Below, piece by piece: positions 23,255-32,270 of a DNA stretch of 64,000 bases. Origin of the DNA: Rheinheimera salexigens (GTDB lineage Bacteria > Pseudomonadota > Gammaproteobacteria > Enterobacterales > Alteromonadaceae); contig NZ_MKEK01000001.1 in NCBI RefSeq assembly GCF_001752395.1, positions 2,409,147 to 2,473,146 of the forward strand. The letters are read 5' to 3'. A program made the position numbers and the translations under genes. Position 1 is the first letter of the stretch; every line of letters begins with the position of its first letter. The notes beneath the pieces are model-generated. The model was not told where the DNA came from and did not search any database. It saw nothing but the letters and a program-made list of their open reading frames with translations.

Positions 23255-23267
23255 AGGAAGCATAGAC

Positions 23268-23666
23268 ATGAACATCGGACAAGCAGCGAAAGCCTCAGGC
23301 GTCTCGGCCAAGATGATCCGCTATTATGAGCAGATCAAACTGATTCCCCCAGCCAGTCGCAGGGAGTCGGGTTATCGTTATTATTCCGCGTCTGATGTAC
23401 ACATGCTGCAATTTATCCGTCGAGGGCGTGATCTGGGTTTTACTATGACCCAGATCCATGAGCTTTTAAGCCTCTGGCGCGATAAATCACGCCAGAGTGC
23501 TGACGTAAAACGTATTGCTATGACTCATGTAGCAGAGCTGCGCGAGAAGATCGATGGTCTGGAACAAATGGCCAATACGTTACAGACATTGATTGAATGC
23601 TGCTCTGGCAATGACCGGCCAGACTGCCCAATTCTAGCCGACCTCGAAAACCCAAGAGATAGGTAG
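23268..23666 (+). CDS. cueR: CueR-type copper-responsive MerR regulator
   Basis: 132 residues. MerR winged helix at the N-terminus (MNIGQAAKASGVSAKMIRYYE), dimer helix, and the metal loop CCSGNDRPDCPI with C112 and C120 at the positions of the Cu(I)/Ag(I) ligands of E. coli CueR, plus S77 that marks monovalent-metal sensors. It activates copA by distorting its promoter. Here it follows truncated copA on the same strand, so its usual target has been cut off; it may still act elsewhere. Confidence 0.92.
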   Translation: MNIGQAAKASGVSAKMIRYYEQIKLIPPASRRESGYRYYSASDVHMLQFIRRGRDLGFTMTQIHELLSLWRDKSRQSADVKRIAMTHVAELREKIDGLEQMANTLQTLIECCSGNDRPDCPILADLENPRDR

Positions 23667-23731
23667 GAACCTCAAGGTGCGACGCCTAGCATTTATGGAC
23701 AGGTTAATGTTGCCGAGCGTAACAAGCAAGC

Positions 23732-24460
23732 TTATCGTATGAGCAACCAACACCCTAATAGCAGAAGTAAGTAATTCATTAGCTTTAAAAATACCTGTTT
23801 GTCTATAGTGGTATTTATTTTTACGCCAACACAGTTGCCTATAATGGCTAGTGGAAAAAACAGCAGTGCGGTTAATATAGTCGCACTAGGTAGTAAGCCA
23901 AACGAGATTGCGGCTATTAGTTTAAGCATGTTCATCATGGCAAAAAATATGGCTGCTGTAGCCACAAACTTACTGGGGCTTAGGCCAATAGCTGTAAAAT
24001 AAATAATAATAGGCGGGCCACCAGCGTGCACTAAACTACTGGTAATACCAGAAAACATCGACATTATTACCGCACCCACTTTATTGCTAAGAAAAGTGAG
24101 ACGAGTTTGTTTAAACAAGATGTTTTTTAAGGCAAAAACAATACAGATAGTAGCAATGATTAGACGCAGATAGTGAGGGTTTATCACGTCGATAATTAAG
24201 TAAGCGACAATAACACCCATTATTGCCCCAGGGATAAGCGGCAGTAGCAGCCGATTGTCCCATTTTCGCCAAAAGCTTTTTACACTTAATATGTCACCAA
24301 TAATTAATAACGGCAGCATTAAAGCAATGGCTTGGCTAGCGGGCAACTTAAGCATTAATAGGGGCACGGCAAATACACCTAGCGCCCCCGCAAAGGCTGA
24401 TTTTGAAATACCAATTAGTACCACAACGAATGCTATTAATGCCAGAGTTGTTACGTCCAT
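23732..24460 (-). CDS. TauE/SafE family (TSUP) membrane permease
   Basis: 242 residues with about 8 hydrophobic helices and the TSUP pattern: GISKSAFAGALGVFAVPLL near residue 20 and SSLVHAGGPPIIIYF near residue 140. Family members export sulfite, sulfoacetate or similar anions; the substrate cannot be told from sequence. It lies 13 bases after the pirin gene and is probably co-transcribed with it under the nearby LysR gene. Confidence 0.88.
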   Translation of the reverse strand: MDVTTLALIAFVVVLIGISKSAFAGALGVFAVPLLMLKLPASQAIALMLPLLIIGDILSVKSFWRKWDNRLLLPLIPGAIMGVIVAYLIIDVINPHYLRLIIATICIVFALKNILFKQTRLTFLSNKVGAVIMSMFSGITSSLVHAGGPPIIIYFTAIGLSPSKFVATAAIFFAMMNMLKLIAAISFGLLPSATILTALLFFPLAIIGNCVGVKINTTIDKQVFLKLMNYLLLLLGCWLLIR

Positions 24461-24473
24461 ATTAAAGCACTAC

Positions 24474-25169
24474 TTATTGCTTTGGCGGTAATTCAAACCA
24501 CAGGGCTTCAAGCGCTGATGTGGCTGTAAGCACAAGTTGTTGTTTTGGTTCCATGGCAAAAGCATCACCGGCAGCAAAAGACTCGCCATCTACCTTAAAT
24601 TCGCCTTTAATTAAGTGTAAATAGCCAATGCGATCACCCGGTGTTAAGTTAAAGCTTTCTTTATCGCTTAATACCAATCGCGATAAACGTGCGTCTTGGT
24701 TCAACGATAAAGTACCGTTTTCTCCGCTGGCAGTAACAAGTGGTGTTAGCGGTCCACTTTGTGGAATGGTGTTTTGCTCATAACTTGGCTTAATACCCAT
24801 TTTATTGGGCTGGATCCAAATTTGTAAAAACTTGACCTTTTCCGTTTCTGACGGGTTAAATTCTGAATGCATCACGCCACTACCAGCACTCATGCGCTGC
24901 ACATCACCAGCGGGAACAATGTGCTTATTGCCCTCACTGTCTTCATGCTTTAACGCACCTTCAGTCACATAAGAGATAATTTCCATGTCACGGTGACCGT
25001 GAGTGCCAAAACCTTGGCCGGGCATAACCATATCGTCGTTAATCACCCGCAGAGCCGAAACGCCCATATGTTTAGGATCTTGGTAGCTGCCAAAAGAAAA
25101 ACTGTGCTTACTCACTAACCAGCCTAAATTGACCGCGCCTCTATCTGCAGCTCGTCTAATGTATTTCAT
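24474..25169 (-). CDS. Pirin family protein (YhaK-like bicupin)
   Basis: 231 residues. N-terminal cupin with FGTHGHRDMEIISYV and SGVMHSEFNPSE, matching the pirin metal-binding His/Glu set, then a second cupin half (GDRIGYLHLIKGEF). In E. coli yhaK lies next to the LysR gene yhaJ; the same pairing is seen here. Pirins bind iron and may act as redox sensors or quercetinase-like enzymes; the function here is not known. ATG follows AAGGAATTAAACC. Confidence 0.9.
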   Translation of the reverse strand: MKYIRRAADRGAVNLGWLVSKHSFSFGSYQDPKHMGVSALRVINDDMVMPGQGFGTHGHRDMEIISYVTEGALKHEDSEGNKHIVPAGDVQRMSAGSGVMHSEFNPSETEKVKFLQIWIQPNKMGIKPSYEQNTIPQSGPLTPLVTASGENGTLSLNQDARLSRLVLSDKESFNLTPGDRIGYLHLIKGEFKVDGESFAAGDAFAMEPKQQLVLTATSALEALWFELPPKQ

Positions 25170-25280
25170 GGTTTAATTCCTTCTCTAATGACAATGAGGC
25201 TAGTTTAACGTTTACCTGAAACGATTAAAATTAGTTAATCTAGCGCCTATCATTCTAATTATACGAATGCTCACTAAGAT

Positions 25281-26174
25281 CTATGAAACTTGCAGTGATT
25301 GACAACGGTATCTTAACTCGCCTAAAAACGCTCTCGCTGCCGGGCCTAAGCTGTCACCATCTTTAAAAATGAGGTGCAACTGCATAGAACGGCGACTATT
25401 GTTACGTAACGGCAGCGGCAGTAATTGGCCACTAGCAAGCTGTTGCTCAATAGCGCTGCTGGGTAGCCAGGCAAAGCCCAGACCATTACAAATCATATCT
25501 ATAGAAGTGCGTAAATGGCTGACCGTCCAACGTTGATTGGCGCCTAGCCAGCCGGCATCGCTTTTATTAAGCAAGGCTGAGTCTCTAACCACCACTTGGC
25601 GATGGCTTTTTAAGTCTTGCTCTGACAGATCTCGGTTAAAGGCATGTAAAGCATGTTCAGGGTTGGCCACCGCCATAAAATCTATCTGGCATAGTTGCTC
25701 ACTAAAGCCATCTATTAAGGCCACTGGCGAAATAGCAATATCGACATCAGCATTTTTTATTAACTCGCTGGCGCCGCTGAGGACAGATTCCACCAGTTCA
25801 ATTTGCAACATCGGGTATTGAGCCGAAACGCTCTCTAACACTTGATACAAAATAGCATGGGGAAACATTTCATCCACCGCAATGCGTAAGTGTGATTCTG
25901 TACCTTGGCCCAGGGTTTGGCCGACAATTTCTAATTTAGCTGCTTCATTCAGCAGAAAGTTAGCTCTTCTTAACATTAGAGTACCGGCTTCGGTTAATAC
26001 TGTTTTGCGGCCTTCGATTGCAAATAACTTGACGTTTAACGTGCTTTCTATTTTGCCAACCGCATTATGGATACTAGACTGACTTTTATGGATGCCTTGA
26101 GCGGCTTGGTTAAAACCGCCAAATTGCACCACGGAGCGAAACACCCGCCATTGCTCTAGTGTTACTCTAAGCAT
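25281..26174 (-). CDS. LysR-family transcription regulator
   Basis: 297 residues. N-terminal winged helix (EQWRVFRSVVQFGGFNQAA, QSSIHNAVGKIESTL) and a periplasmic-binding-like effector domain (GTESHLRIAVDEMFPH onward). It sits 111 bases upstream of the pirin gene on the same strand and resembles YhaJ by context, so it likely controls pirin and the permease. The inducer is unknown. Confidence 0.9.
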   Translation of the reverse strand: MLRVTLEQWRVFRSVVQFGGFNQAAQGIHKSQSSIHNAVGKIESTLNVKLFAIEGRKTVLTEAGTLMLRRANFLLNEAAKLEIVGQTLGQGTESHLRIAVDEMFPHAILYQVLESVSAQYPMLQIELVESVLSGASELIKNADVDIAISPVALIDGFSEQLCQIDFMAVANPEHALHAFNRDLSEQDLKSHRQVVVRDSALLNKSDAGWLGANQRWTVSHLRTSIDMICNGLGFAWLPSSAIEQQLASGQLLPLPLRNNSRRSMQLHLIFKDGDSLGPAARAFLGELRYRCQSLQVS

Positions 26175-26196
26175 TTAGACCTCTTTGTCTGGTTAA

Positions 26197-26555
26197 TTAA
26201 CAATTGGATCTGACCCCGAAGCGTGATGACCCCGAAGCGTGAGCACTTGGTATTGCGGTAAGTTGTAGGAAATTTGCTTCTACCTGCTGCTGATTTTTGG
26301 CCTTACTTTTCTGTTCTACGCCCCAGAGCTGCACCATTTTCTGTGTATTCAATGCATAAATATCATGCTGGTTTTGTTTAAAAGCCGCGTCTAACGCTTC
26401 ATGTCGCATTTGTGTAGCCGACCTAAGATATCGTCCTTGAGGTATATAAAATATGAACAGAACGTTATTAAAGCATTGAAATCAGCTGTTGGCAATTACG
26501 CCATACTAAAGCGTAAATGGCCAGCTGTGGGTTGGTAACAATTGTAACAATTGGA
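26197..26555. repeat. Short repeats around an unidentified gene fragment
   Basis: CAATTGGATCTGACCCCGAAG occurs as near-identical copies at about 26201 and 26539 in the same orientation, with a further GACCCCGAAGCGTGA at 26225. Between them, on the minus strand (26197-26409), an open frame with KMVQLWGVEQKSKAKNQQQ may be the tail of a decayed gene, reading into the repeat. The sequence looks like terminal or REP-type repeats of a mobile element; I cannot name it. Confidence 0.45.
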
Positions 26556-26559
26556 TCTG

Positions 26560-27885
26560 ACCCCGAAGGTGTGGAGGCAGAGCAACAATCCATTAGCTAT
26601 ACCCGTAAAAAGCCGGTGCGTAAGCCACTGCCAAAAGACTTACCTCGTGAGCAGGTTATTCACGACATCATCGACAAAACCTGTGATTGCTGTGGCGGTG
26701 AGCTACATAAAATGGGTGAAGATAAGTCAGAAAAGCTTGAGTTCATACCCGCTAAAATCAAAGTGATTGAGCATATTAGGCCTAAATACGCCTGCCGTCA
26801 CTGTGATAAATCCTCAACTCAGACACAGATTAAACAAGCCTCAATGCCTGCCATGCCCATCAACAAAGGCATTGCAACCAGCAGTTTGCTCAGTCAGCTT
26901 ATCACCAGTAAATACCAATACGGGTTACCGCTGTATCGCCAGGAAGCGATGTTTAAGCAATACGGTATTGAACTCAGTCGACAGACCATGAGCAGCTGGA
27001 TAGACAAATCAGCCTCACTCTTCGCGCCATTAGTTGAACGGCTTAAAGCCGAGCTGTTAAGGCAACCCACGCTGTTTGCCGATGAAACGCCATTAAAGGT
27101 GGTGAAATCGGACAAAGTAAACAGTTACATGTGGGTGTATTGCTCGGGTCGAGATTCACCAGACCCGAATAATCCCATCCCTAATATCGTACTTTACGAC
27201 TTCCACAATAGTCGCGCGGCCGCCTGCGTGGTCAATTATCTTGATGGATATCAAGGGTACTTGCACGTGGATGGCTATCAAGCCTATGCCAGAACAGAGG
27301 CAACCTTAATTGGCTGCTGGGCGCATGCTCGTCGTAAATTTATCGACGCGAAAAAGCTACAAGGTAAAAACAAAACCGGCAAAGCGGATGTGGTATTGAG
27401 CCTTATCCAAAAACTGTACGGCGTTGAGTCACGCATCAAAGATAAAAGTGTGGATGACAAATATACGGCAAGACAAGAGGTTAGCCTGCCTATTCTTAGC
27501 AAGCTAAAAATATGGCTTGAGCAGGATCAGCCAAATTTAGTGGGGAACAGCAAACTGATAGAGGCAGCTAATTACCTGGCAAATCAATGGCACAAGCTCA
27601 TACGCTATGTTGATGAAGGCCGACTTAGCATCGATAATAATAGAGCAGAACGCGCGGTAAAACCGTTTGTGATAGGCCGAAAGAATTGGTTATTTAGCCA
27701 AACGGCTAACGGTGCCCATGCTAGTGCCACCCTTTACAGCATTGTGGAAACCGCCAAGATAAATGGTCTAATCCCATTTAATTACATCTGTGCTTGCCTT
27801 GATGAACTGTGCCAGCCTGAGCCCGATATCGACAGCTTGTTACCCTGGAATTTTAAAACATAGGTGTAGTTCGCTAGACGCTCAC
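26560..27885 (+). mobile_element. IS66 remnant with 5'-truncated tnpC
   Basis: About 434 codons of an IS66 TnpC: zinc-ribbon (KTCDCCGGELHKMGED, CRHCDK), catalytic residues FADETPLKV, HVDGYQAY and NNRAERAVKPFVIGR, ending DSLLPWNF. The N-terminal leucine-zipper part and tnpA/tnpB are missing; homology starts around GVEAEQQ. The right inverted repeat GCTAGACGCTCAC ends at 27885. Its sequence clearly differs from the complete IS66 at 53296-55670, so they are separate arrivals. Confidence 0.85.
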
Positions 27886-28011
27886 GTTATATCTTTGCAT
27901 GTACGCAACATATTTTTGGTGTTAGGGGTTATATCTTTGCATGTACGCAACATATTTTTGGTGTTGAGAGCTTGTACCTTTGTATGTACATAACATATTC
28001 TTGGTGTTTTA
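27886..28011. repeat. 42-bp tandem repeats at the IS66 edge
   Basis: Two near-perfect 42-bp units (27886-27927, 27928-27969; GTTATATCTTTGCATGTACG at the start, CATATTTTTGGTGTT at the end) and a diverged third (27970-28011). They start exactly at the IS66 right end. Confidence 0.85.
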
Positions 28012-28069
28012 TTTATTTGTAGGGCTATATTCGTCGTATTTTATGGGAAGTTATTAAAAATAGGTCTAC

Positions 28070-28117
28070 ATTACATATTTTTGGTGTTATTGAGAGCACA
28101 TACCAAAAATATGTAAT
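28070..28117. repeat. 16-bp inverted repeat using the tandem repeat motif
   Basis: ATTACATATTTTTGGT (28070-28085) and its exact reverse complement (28102-28117), 16-base spacer. The ATATTTTTGGTGTT motif of the 42-bp repeats is reused here. It lies just after the minus-strand gene at 28125 and may act as a terminator or protein site. Confidence 0.7.
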
Positions 28118-28124
28118 ATGCTTT

Positions 28125-28427
28125 TTAATATGGAATATCTAAATTATCTATAGTCAGTTTATTCGCAATATCTATTTCTTCTTTGCTGGATGCTTGTTCT
28201 GCGCGGTTATTACGCCTTTCAATCAAGGTTGTAGCTATTTTATTAGATAGCTTCTCATTACCAGTGTAATTGTATGCAGAAAGTAACAGTTTAAGTTCTG
28301 CAGTTGATAATTTTTTACCATTGCCTTCAGACTTTAATTGCTGCCTTTTAAGCTCTAGCTTTTTAATAGTTGTAATAGCATCGCGTTCATTAAATTCCTC
28401 AATATTGCCTTTTGTTATCCAACTCAT
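28125..28427 (-). CDS. Small hypothetical protein at the end of the eptA operon
   Basis: About 100 residues from the ATG at 28427 (a start at 28451 is also possible). Lys/Glu-rich and helical, with IKKLELKRQQLKSEGNGKK suggesting a coiled coil; no membrane segment. I do not recognise it. It lies 42 bases after dgkA on the same strand and could be the last gene of that operon. Confidence 0.5.
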   Translation of the reverse strand: MSWITKGNIEEFNERDAITTIKKLELKRQQLKSEGNGKKLSTAELKLLLSAYNYTGNEKLSNKIATTLIERRNNRAEQASSKEEIDIANKLTIDNLDIPY

Positions 28428-28469
28428 AAGGAATTTGATAGCTATATACATTCTAATAACATTTACACT

Positions 28470-28847
28470 TCATAAGCTCAAGTGCTGAATAAATACACCA
28501 GCCCATATTAAAGTTGCGATGATAACGCTCACCATCACAGCCAAAGAGCCTAAGTCTTTCGCTAAACCTGACAGCGGATGAATTTCCGCGCCAATTCTAT
28601 CGACTACTGCCTCAATAGCGGTATTGAAGATTTCTGCCAACAATACGAATAATAAAGCGCACCAAAGAAACACGTACTCAAAAAGTGAAAATGGAAAGAA
28701 TAAACAGCCCACAACGAGAAGAACTGACAGCCAGAATTCTTGTTTAAACGCTGCTTCATTTGCTATCAGCCATTTAAACGCTCTGAGTGAATGCCCCGCT
28801 GCTAGGTATATTCGTTTTATTCCCGTCGGCTTTTGCTTAGTACCCAT
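28470..28847 (-). CDS. dgkA: Diacylglycerol kinase DgkA
   Basis: About 125 residues from the ATG at 28847, preceded by AGGAGCCAATC. Three membrane helices and the DgkA signature AEIFNTAIEAVVDRIG plus EAAFKQEFWL. The enzyme phosphorylates diacylglycerol to phosphatidic acid in the inner membrane. Diacylglycerol is the by-product when phosphoethanolamine transferases strip phosphatidylethanolamine, so its place in an eptA operon makes biochemical sense. It overlaps the PAP2 gene by 11 bases. Confidence 0.92.
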   Translation of the reverse strand: MGTKQKPTGIKRIYLAAGHSLRAFKWLIANEAAFKQEFWLSVLLVVGCLFFPFSLFEYVFLWCALLFVLLAEIFNTAIEAVVDRIGAEIHPLSGLAKDLGSLAVMVSVIIATLIWAGVFIQHLSL

Positions 28848-29568
28848 TGATTGGCTCCTGTTGGCTATTCTTAGCATTAGGTTTGGAATTAGGAAAGTGT
28901 AAGGTACGAAACACTACCGCGGCTATCAAACAAATGATTAACCATGACAACGTCATCGTTGTTAGTGTGTGACTTAAAAAATGGTCACCTATCGCCATCT
29001 TATAACTCCCCATAATCCAGCCAGTAGAAACAGCAAACGCTATCGCAATACATTGGTATTTCGGACGATAAAACAAAAAGAATAATGACATTAAGGCAAA
29101 ACCACCGCTGGCATGACCCGCAGGAAAGCACTTGTACTTTTTAGTTGACTCAAACGATTCAGGCATTAATTCAAACGCCTTAACATAAGGGACATCGCCG
29201 CCATATAGTTCAAGCTGCGCAGGACAAGCACCATTGGTTGTTGCTTTTAAACCGCCGATGACTGACGGCACTAACATCAAAGAGAAAATAACCACTAATA
29301 ATCGCTTTTGAAAGTGCTTAGAGTACTTGCGTCTACAAGCGATAACGTAAAAAGCAATGAGCGACAGTGCCAACAAAATAATGCTGTATTTAGGCAACAA
29401 GTAAAAAATAAAACGATAAGGCTCTTCATATTTATCAATTAACCACGTTTGGTTGGATGCATTGAATAACAAATTTTGAAGCCAAATATCGCTATTTGTT
29501 GTTTCAAATAAAAAAGCAATAAGCGTTAATGCATACATTGAATAAAGCAGGTGTTTACTCAAGTTCAA
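28837..29568 (-). CDS. PAP2-family membrane phosphatase (lipid A phosphatase-like)
   Basis: 243 residues with about six membrane helices. PAP2 active-site blocks are visible: KATTNGACP (block 1, degenerate), CFPAGHASGGFAL (block 2) and SYKMAIGDHFLSHTL (block 3, His followed by an altered Asp position). Family enzymes remove phosphate from lipids, including lipid A 1- or 4'-phosphates (LpxE/LpxF) and undecaprenyl or phosphatidate phosphates. Between a CDF gene and dgkA, downstream of eptA, a role in outer membrane lipid remodelling is likely; the exact substrate is not. Overlaps the CDF gene by 14 bases. Confidence 0.85.
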   Translation of the reverse strand: MNLSKHLLYSMYALTLIAFLFETTNSDIWLQNLLFNASNQTWLIDKYEEPYRFIFYLLPKYSIILLALSLIAFYVIACRRKYSKHFQKRLLVVIFSLMLVPSVIGGLKATTNGACPAQLELYGGDVPYVKAFELMPESFESTKKYKCFPAGHASGGFALMSLFFLFYRPKYQCIAIAFAVSTGWIMGSYKMAIGDHFLSHTLTTMTLSWLIICLIAAVVFRTLHFPNSKPNAKNSQQEPINGY

Positions 29569-30457
29569 AACAATTCTCCATTTGCAAGGTGTTCCCTACT
29601 ACCACTTCTATGGTCGAGTGGTGAATACCGTATTGAGCTGCGAGCAAATCTTTAATTGGCTTAAGATCTTGGAATTGTTCCATCGTTTTTAAGTTAACAC
29701 TGGTTTCTAAATACACTTCGCTATCATCTAATTGCCACACATGAATGTGTCTTACTTTTTCAACATTCTCCATTGATTCGATATCCTTACAAATCTTATC
29801 GATATCGATATCAACGGGGACCGCTTGCATTAAAATACGAATACTTTGCTTAGCTAAAATAATACCGTGGTACACCACATAAACCGAGATAAGTATGGTT
29901 GCCAATAAATCGACAACATACCATTGATATAAAATGATCAAACTACCCGCAACAATGACAACGACAGAAGCAAAGGCATCAGATAAATTATGAATAAATG
30001 CCGCTCTGAGATTCAAGTTATTCTTCGCGCCTGCTTGATAAGTCAACCACGCGGTTATGGAATCAATCACTAAGGCTATTGTCGCAATCCAAACAACAAT
30101 CCAACCATCAATAGGTTGAGGGTTAAAGTACTTCTCAACTGCGGCATAAATGAGATATATACCAAGAATAATAAGGGTAGTACTGTTGATTAATGCCCCG
30201 ATAATTTCAGCCCGTTTAAAACCAAAAGTCATTTGGCTATTAGCGGGTTTTCTTGCAATTTTTCTCGCAACAATCGCAATAACGATAGCGCCTGCATCAC
30301 TGAGGTTATGAAGCGCATCAGCAATCAAGGATAAACTACCTGATAAAACCCCGCCGATAACTTGGGCCACAGTAAGTAAAATATTGATAAATACTGCCAT
30401 GCTTAATTTTCCGTCATGGTTATGTGCATGGCTGTGCGTATGGTTATTATTTGACAT
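29555..30457 (-). CDS. CDF (CzcD/ZitB-like) zinc exporter
   Basis: 300 residues. His-rich start (NNNHTHSHAHNHDG), six membrane helices, and two paired HxxxD-type metal sites: SLIADALHNLSDAG in helix 2 and AFIHNLSDAFAS in helix 5; cytoplasmic C-terminal domain with VRHIHVWQLDD. The HxxxD pairs are typical of Zn/Cd exporters. EptA enzymes need zinc, so co-expression with eptA (genes exactly abutting) may balance metal during envelope stress; this link is inference. ATG at 30457 touches the eptA stop. Confidence 0.92.
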   Translation of the reverse strand: MSNNNHTHSHAHNHDGKLSMAVFINILLTVAQVIGGVLSGSLSLIADALHNLSDAGAIVIAIVARKIARKPANSQMTFGFKRAEIIGALINSTTLIILGIYLIYAAVEKYFNPQPIDGWIVVWIATIALVIDSITAWLTYQAGAKNNLNLRAAFIHNLSDAFASVVVIVAGSLIILYQWYVVDLLATILISVYVVYHGIILAKQSIRILMQAVPVDIDIDKICKDIESMENVEKVRHIHVWQLDDSEVYLETSVNLKTMEQFQDLKPIKDLLAAQYGIHHSTIEVVVGNTLQMENCFELE

Positions 30458-32074
30458 TTACTCTTCCTCTTGCATAACAAATAGTGGTGATGGCGCTTTT
30501 TCAGGCAATGACATATCTGTGCTGATATTTAACGCATGTAGTAAAGAAAAAGAAAAAGCATCGTGAGAACTTTCTTTTTTACTTTGTTTGACCGTACTTT
30601 CCATATCAACGTGTGATGAAGAGCCGAACCAAGCAATTAAAGGTACATGAGTCTGTTCTTCAGGCGCCAGCATGTAAGGCATACCATGTAAGTAGAGTCC
30701 GTTCTTACCTAACGATTCACCATGATCGCCAATATAAAACATGGCAGTTTCAAAGTTGGTATTGTTCTCTTCTAATAAATTAATGGTTTCATTGATAAAG
30801 TAATCGGTATAGAGAATGGCATTATCATACGCATTAACAATTTCGCTAGTTTCACAGGCGGAGAGTTCGCTTGTTTGACAGGCAGGAGTGAACTTCTCAA
30901 AGTCTTTGGGGTATCGTTTGTAATATGCCGGGCCGTGGTTGCCCATTTGATGAAGCACTATGAGTACACTACCTTCTTGATCATCAATATACCCCTGTAA
31001 ACCGTCTAACATACCAATGTCACGACACTCTATATCGCACACTGAATTTAGCTCAGGTGATTTGAAATTTTGGTATTCGACACGATCTGCGACGCCTTTT
31101 GAACTAGAGTTATTGTCTCGCCAAAGGACACTTACCCCGGCTTTGGAAATAACATCTAATACGTTTTGTGTTCGCCGTGCTTTTTTATTATCAAATGACT
31201 CTCGGTTATCGAATGAAAACATACAAGGGACCGAAATCGCGGTTGATGTGCCACAAGCATAGAATTTATCAAAACTAATTAAATCATCTCTTTGAGCTAA
31301 TAATGGTGTAGTTTCTCGTTTATAGCCATTTATAGAAAGATTACCCGCATGGACAGTTTCACCGACAATGACAATGTAGAGTTTTTTATGCGACTCTTTA
31401 TCAATATCATTGGCAGAGTTTACTACCATTAAAAATTCGTTATTTTCTTGCTGTTCAAGCACGTCCTTGAGGAAAAATCCCGTAGAGTAAATGGGATAGA
31501 TAGGATTTAAGTAAAATCTTAATGGCTTGTGTTCTCTAAAGAAATTAGTGAATTGAGCACTAAAAATATAAAGTGAAACAGTAATTACACCAAGTGCCAT
31601 GATGGTATTACTTATTTGTAGCCAACAGTTTTTTGTCCATGACGATTTATCTATTTTGACCATAAAAAGGCAAGCTATAGGTACTATGGCTAACAACAAA
31701 ACAGTTAAAAAATACTCAAATGACAGTAAGTCAGTTGCTTCATCGATATTCGTTTCAGCAATGTTTTGAATCATTACATTATCAATGATGGTGCCAAAGC
31801 TATCGGTATAATAACCAGCCATGGCAGATAAGAGTAAAAGACTGCTCAGTACTATTCGAACGGGAATGATAATACTGAAAAATGACACAATAATGGTTAA
31901 TACACTCATTACCACAAGAGTCAGCGCGATAATAAAACCTTGATTATCTTGCCACGGGTATACCGAATTAACTTGTTCAAAAAATGTAGAATTGCCCGTC
32001 ACTATAATAAATAGCACGGTGGCGATAATAAGGAGGTTTGGCGAATAATTGAAAAACGACAGCTTTTTCATCAT
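30458..32074 (-). CDS. eptA: Phosphoethanolamine-lipid A transferase (EptA/MCR-like)
   Basis: 538 residues. Five N-terminal membrane helices, then a periplasmic alkaline phosphatase-like domain. VGETVHAGNLSINGYKRET holds the zinc-bound nucleophile Thr, CGTSTAISVPCMFS a conserved Cys pair, and YIGDHGESLGKNGLYLHGMP the Asp-His zinc ligands. The enzyme moves phosphoethanolamine from phosphatidylethanolamine to lipid A, lowering negative charge and binding of polymyxins and metals. It starts the operon eptA-CDF-PAP2-dgkA. The pairing with dgkA is the one known from mcr-3-like loci. Residue detail is by eye. Confidence 0.92.
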   Translation of the reverse strand: MMKKLSFFNYSPNLLIIATVLFIIVTGNSTFFEQVNSVYPWQDNQGFIIALTLVVMSVLTIIVSFFSIIIPVRIVLSSLLLLSAMAGYYTDSFGTIIDNVMIQNIAETNIDEATDLLSFEYFLTVLLLAIVPIACLFMVKIDKSSWTKNCWLQISNTIMALGVITVSLYIFSAQFTNFFREHKPLRFYLNPIYPIYSTGFFLKDVLEQQENNEFLMVVNSANDIDKESHKKLYIVIVGETVHAGNLSINGYKRETTPLLAQRDDLISFDKFYACGTSTAISVPCMFSFDNRESFDNKKARRTQNVLDVISKAGVSVLWRDNNSSSKGVADRVEYQNFKSPELNSVCDIECRDIGMLDGLQGYIDDQEGSVLIVLHQMGNHGPAYYKRYPKDFEKFTPACQTSELSACETSEIVNAYDNAILYTDYFINETINLLEENNTNFETAMFYIGDHGESLGKNGLYLHGMPYMLAPEEQTHVPLIAWFGSSSHVDMESTVKQSKKESSHDAFSFSLLHALNISTDMSLPEKAPSPLFVMQEEE

Positions 32075-32150
32075 TATTCCCTAAATTTAGGATGCAAAAA
32101 TTCGAAGCTAATAAAAGCCTACTATTGAATCTCTGCATCGAGTGAAAATG

Positions 32151-32188
32151 ACTGGCTAAGCCCTGCTTTTGACAAGAGCTTAGCTAGT
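32151..32188. terminator. Hairpin between czcA2 and eptA
   Basis: ACTGGCTAAGC and GCTTAGCTAGT pair over 11 bp with one mismatch, 16-base loop; a possible terminator for the czcCBA operon on the minus strand. No strong U-tract. Confidence 0.4.
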
Positions 32189-32270
32189 AGCGATTTATAG
32201 TGCTATCAAATTAGTTACTTACTTTATTAATTTGTAAGTTAATGAGTAAGTCACTAAGTTATCTAGCGCG

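Noticed and set aside
27886-28117. CRISPR array
   Set aside because: The 42-bp units are tandem with no unique spacers and no cas genes are nearby.
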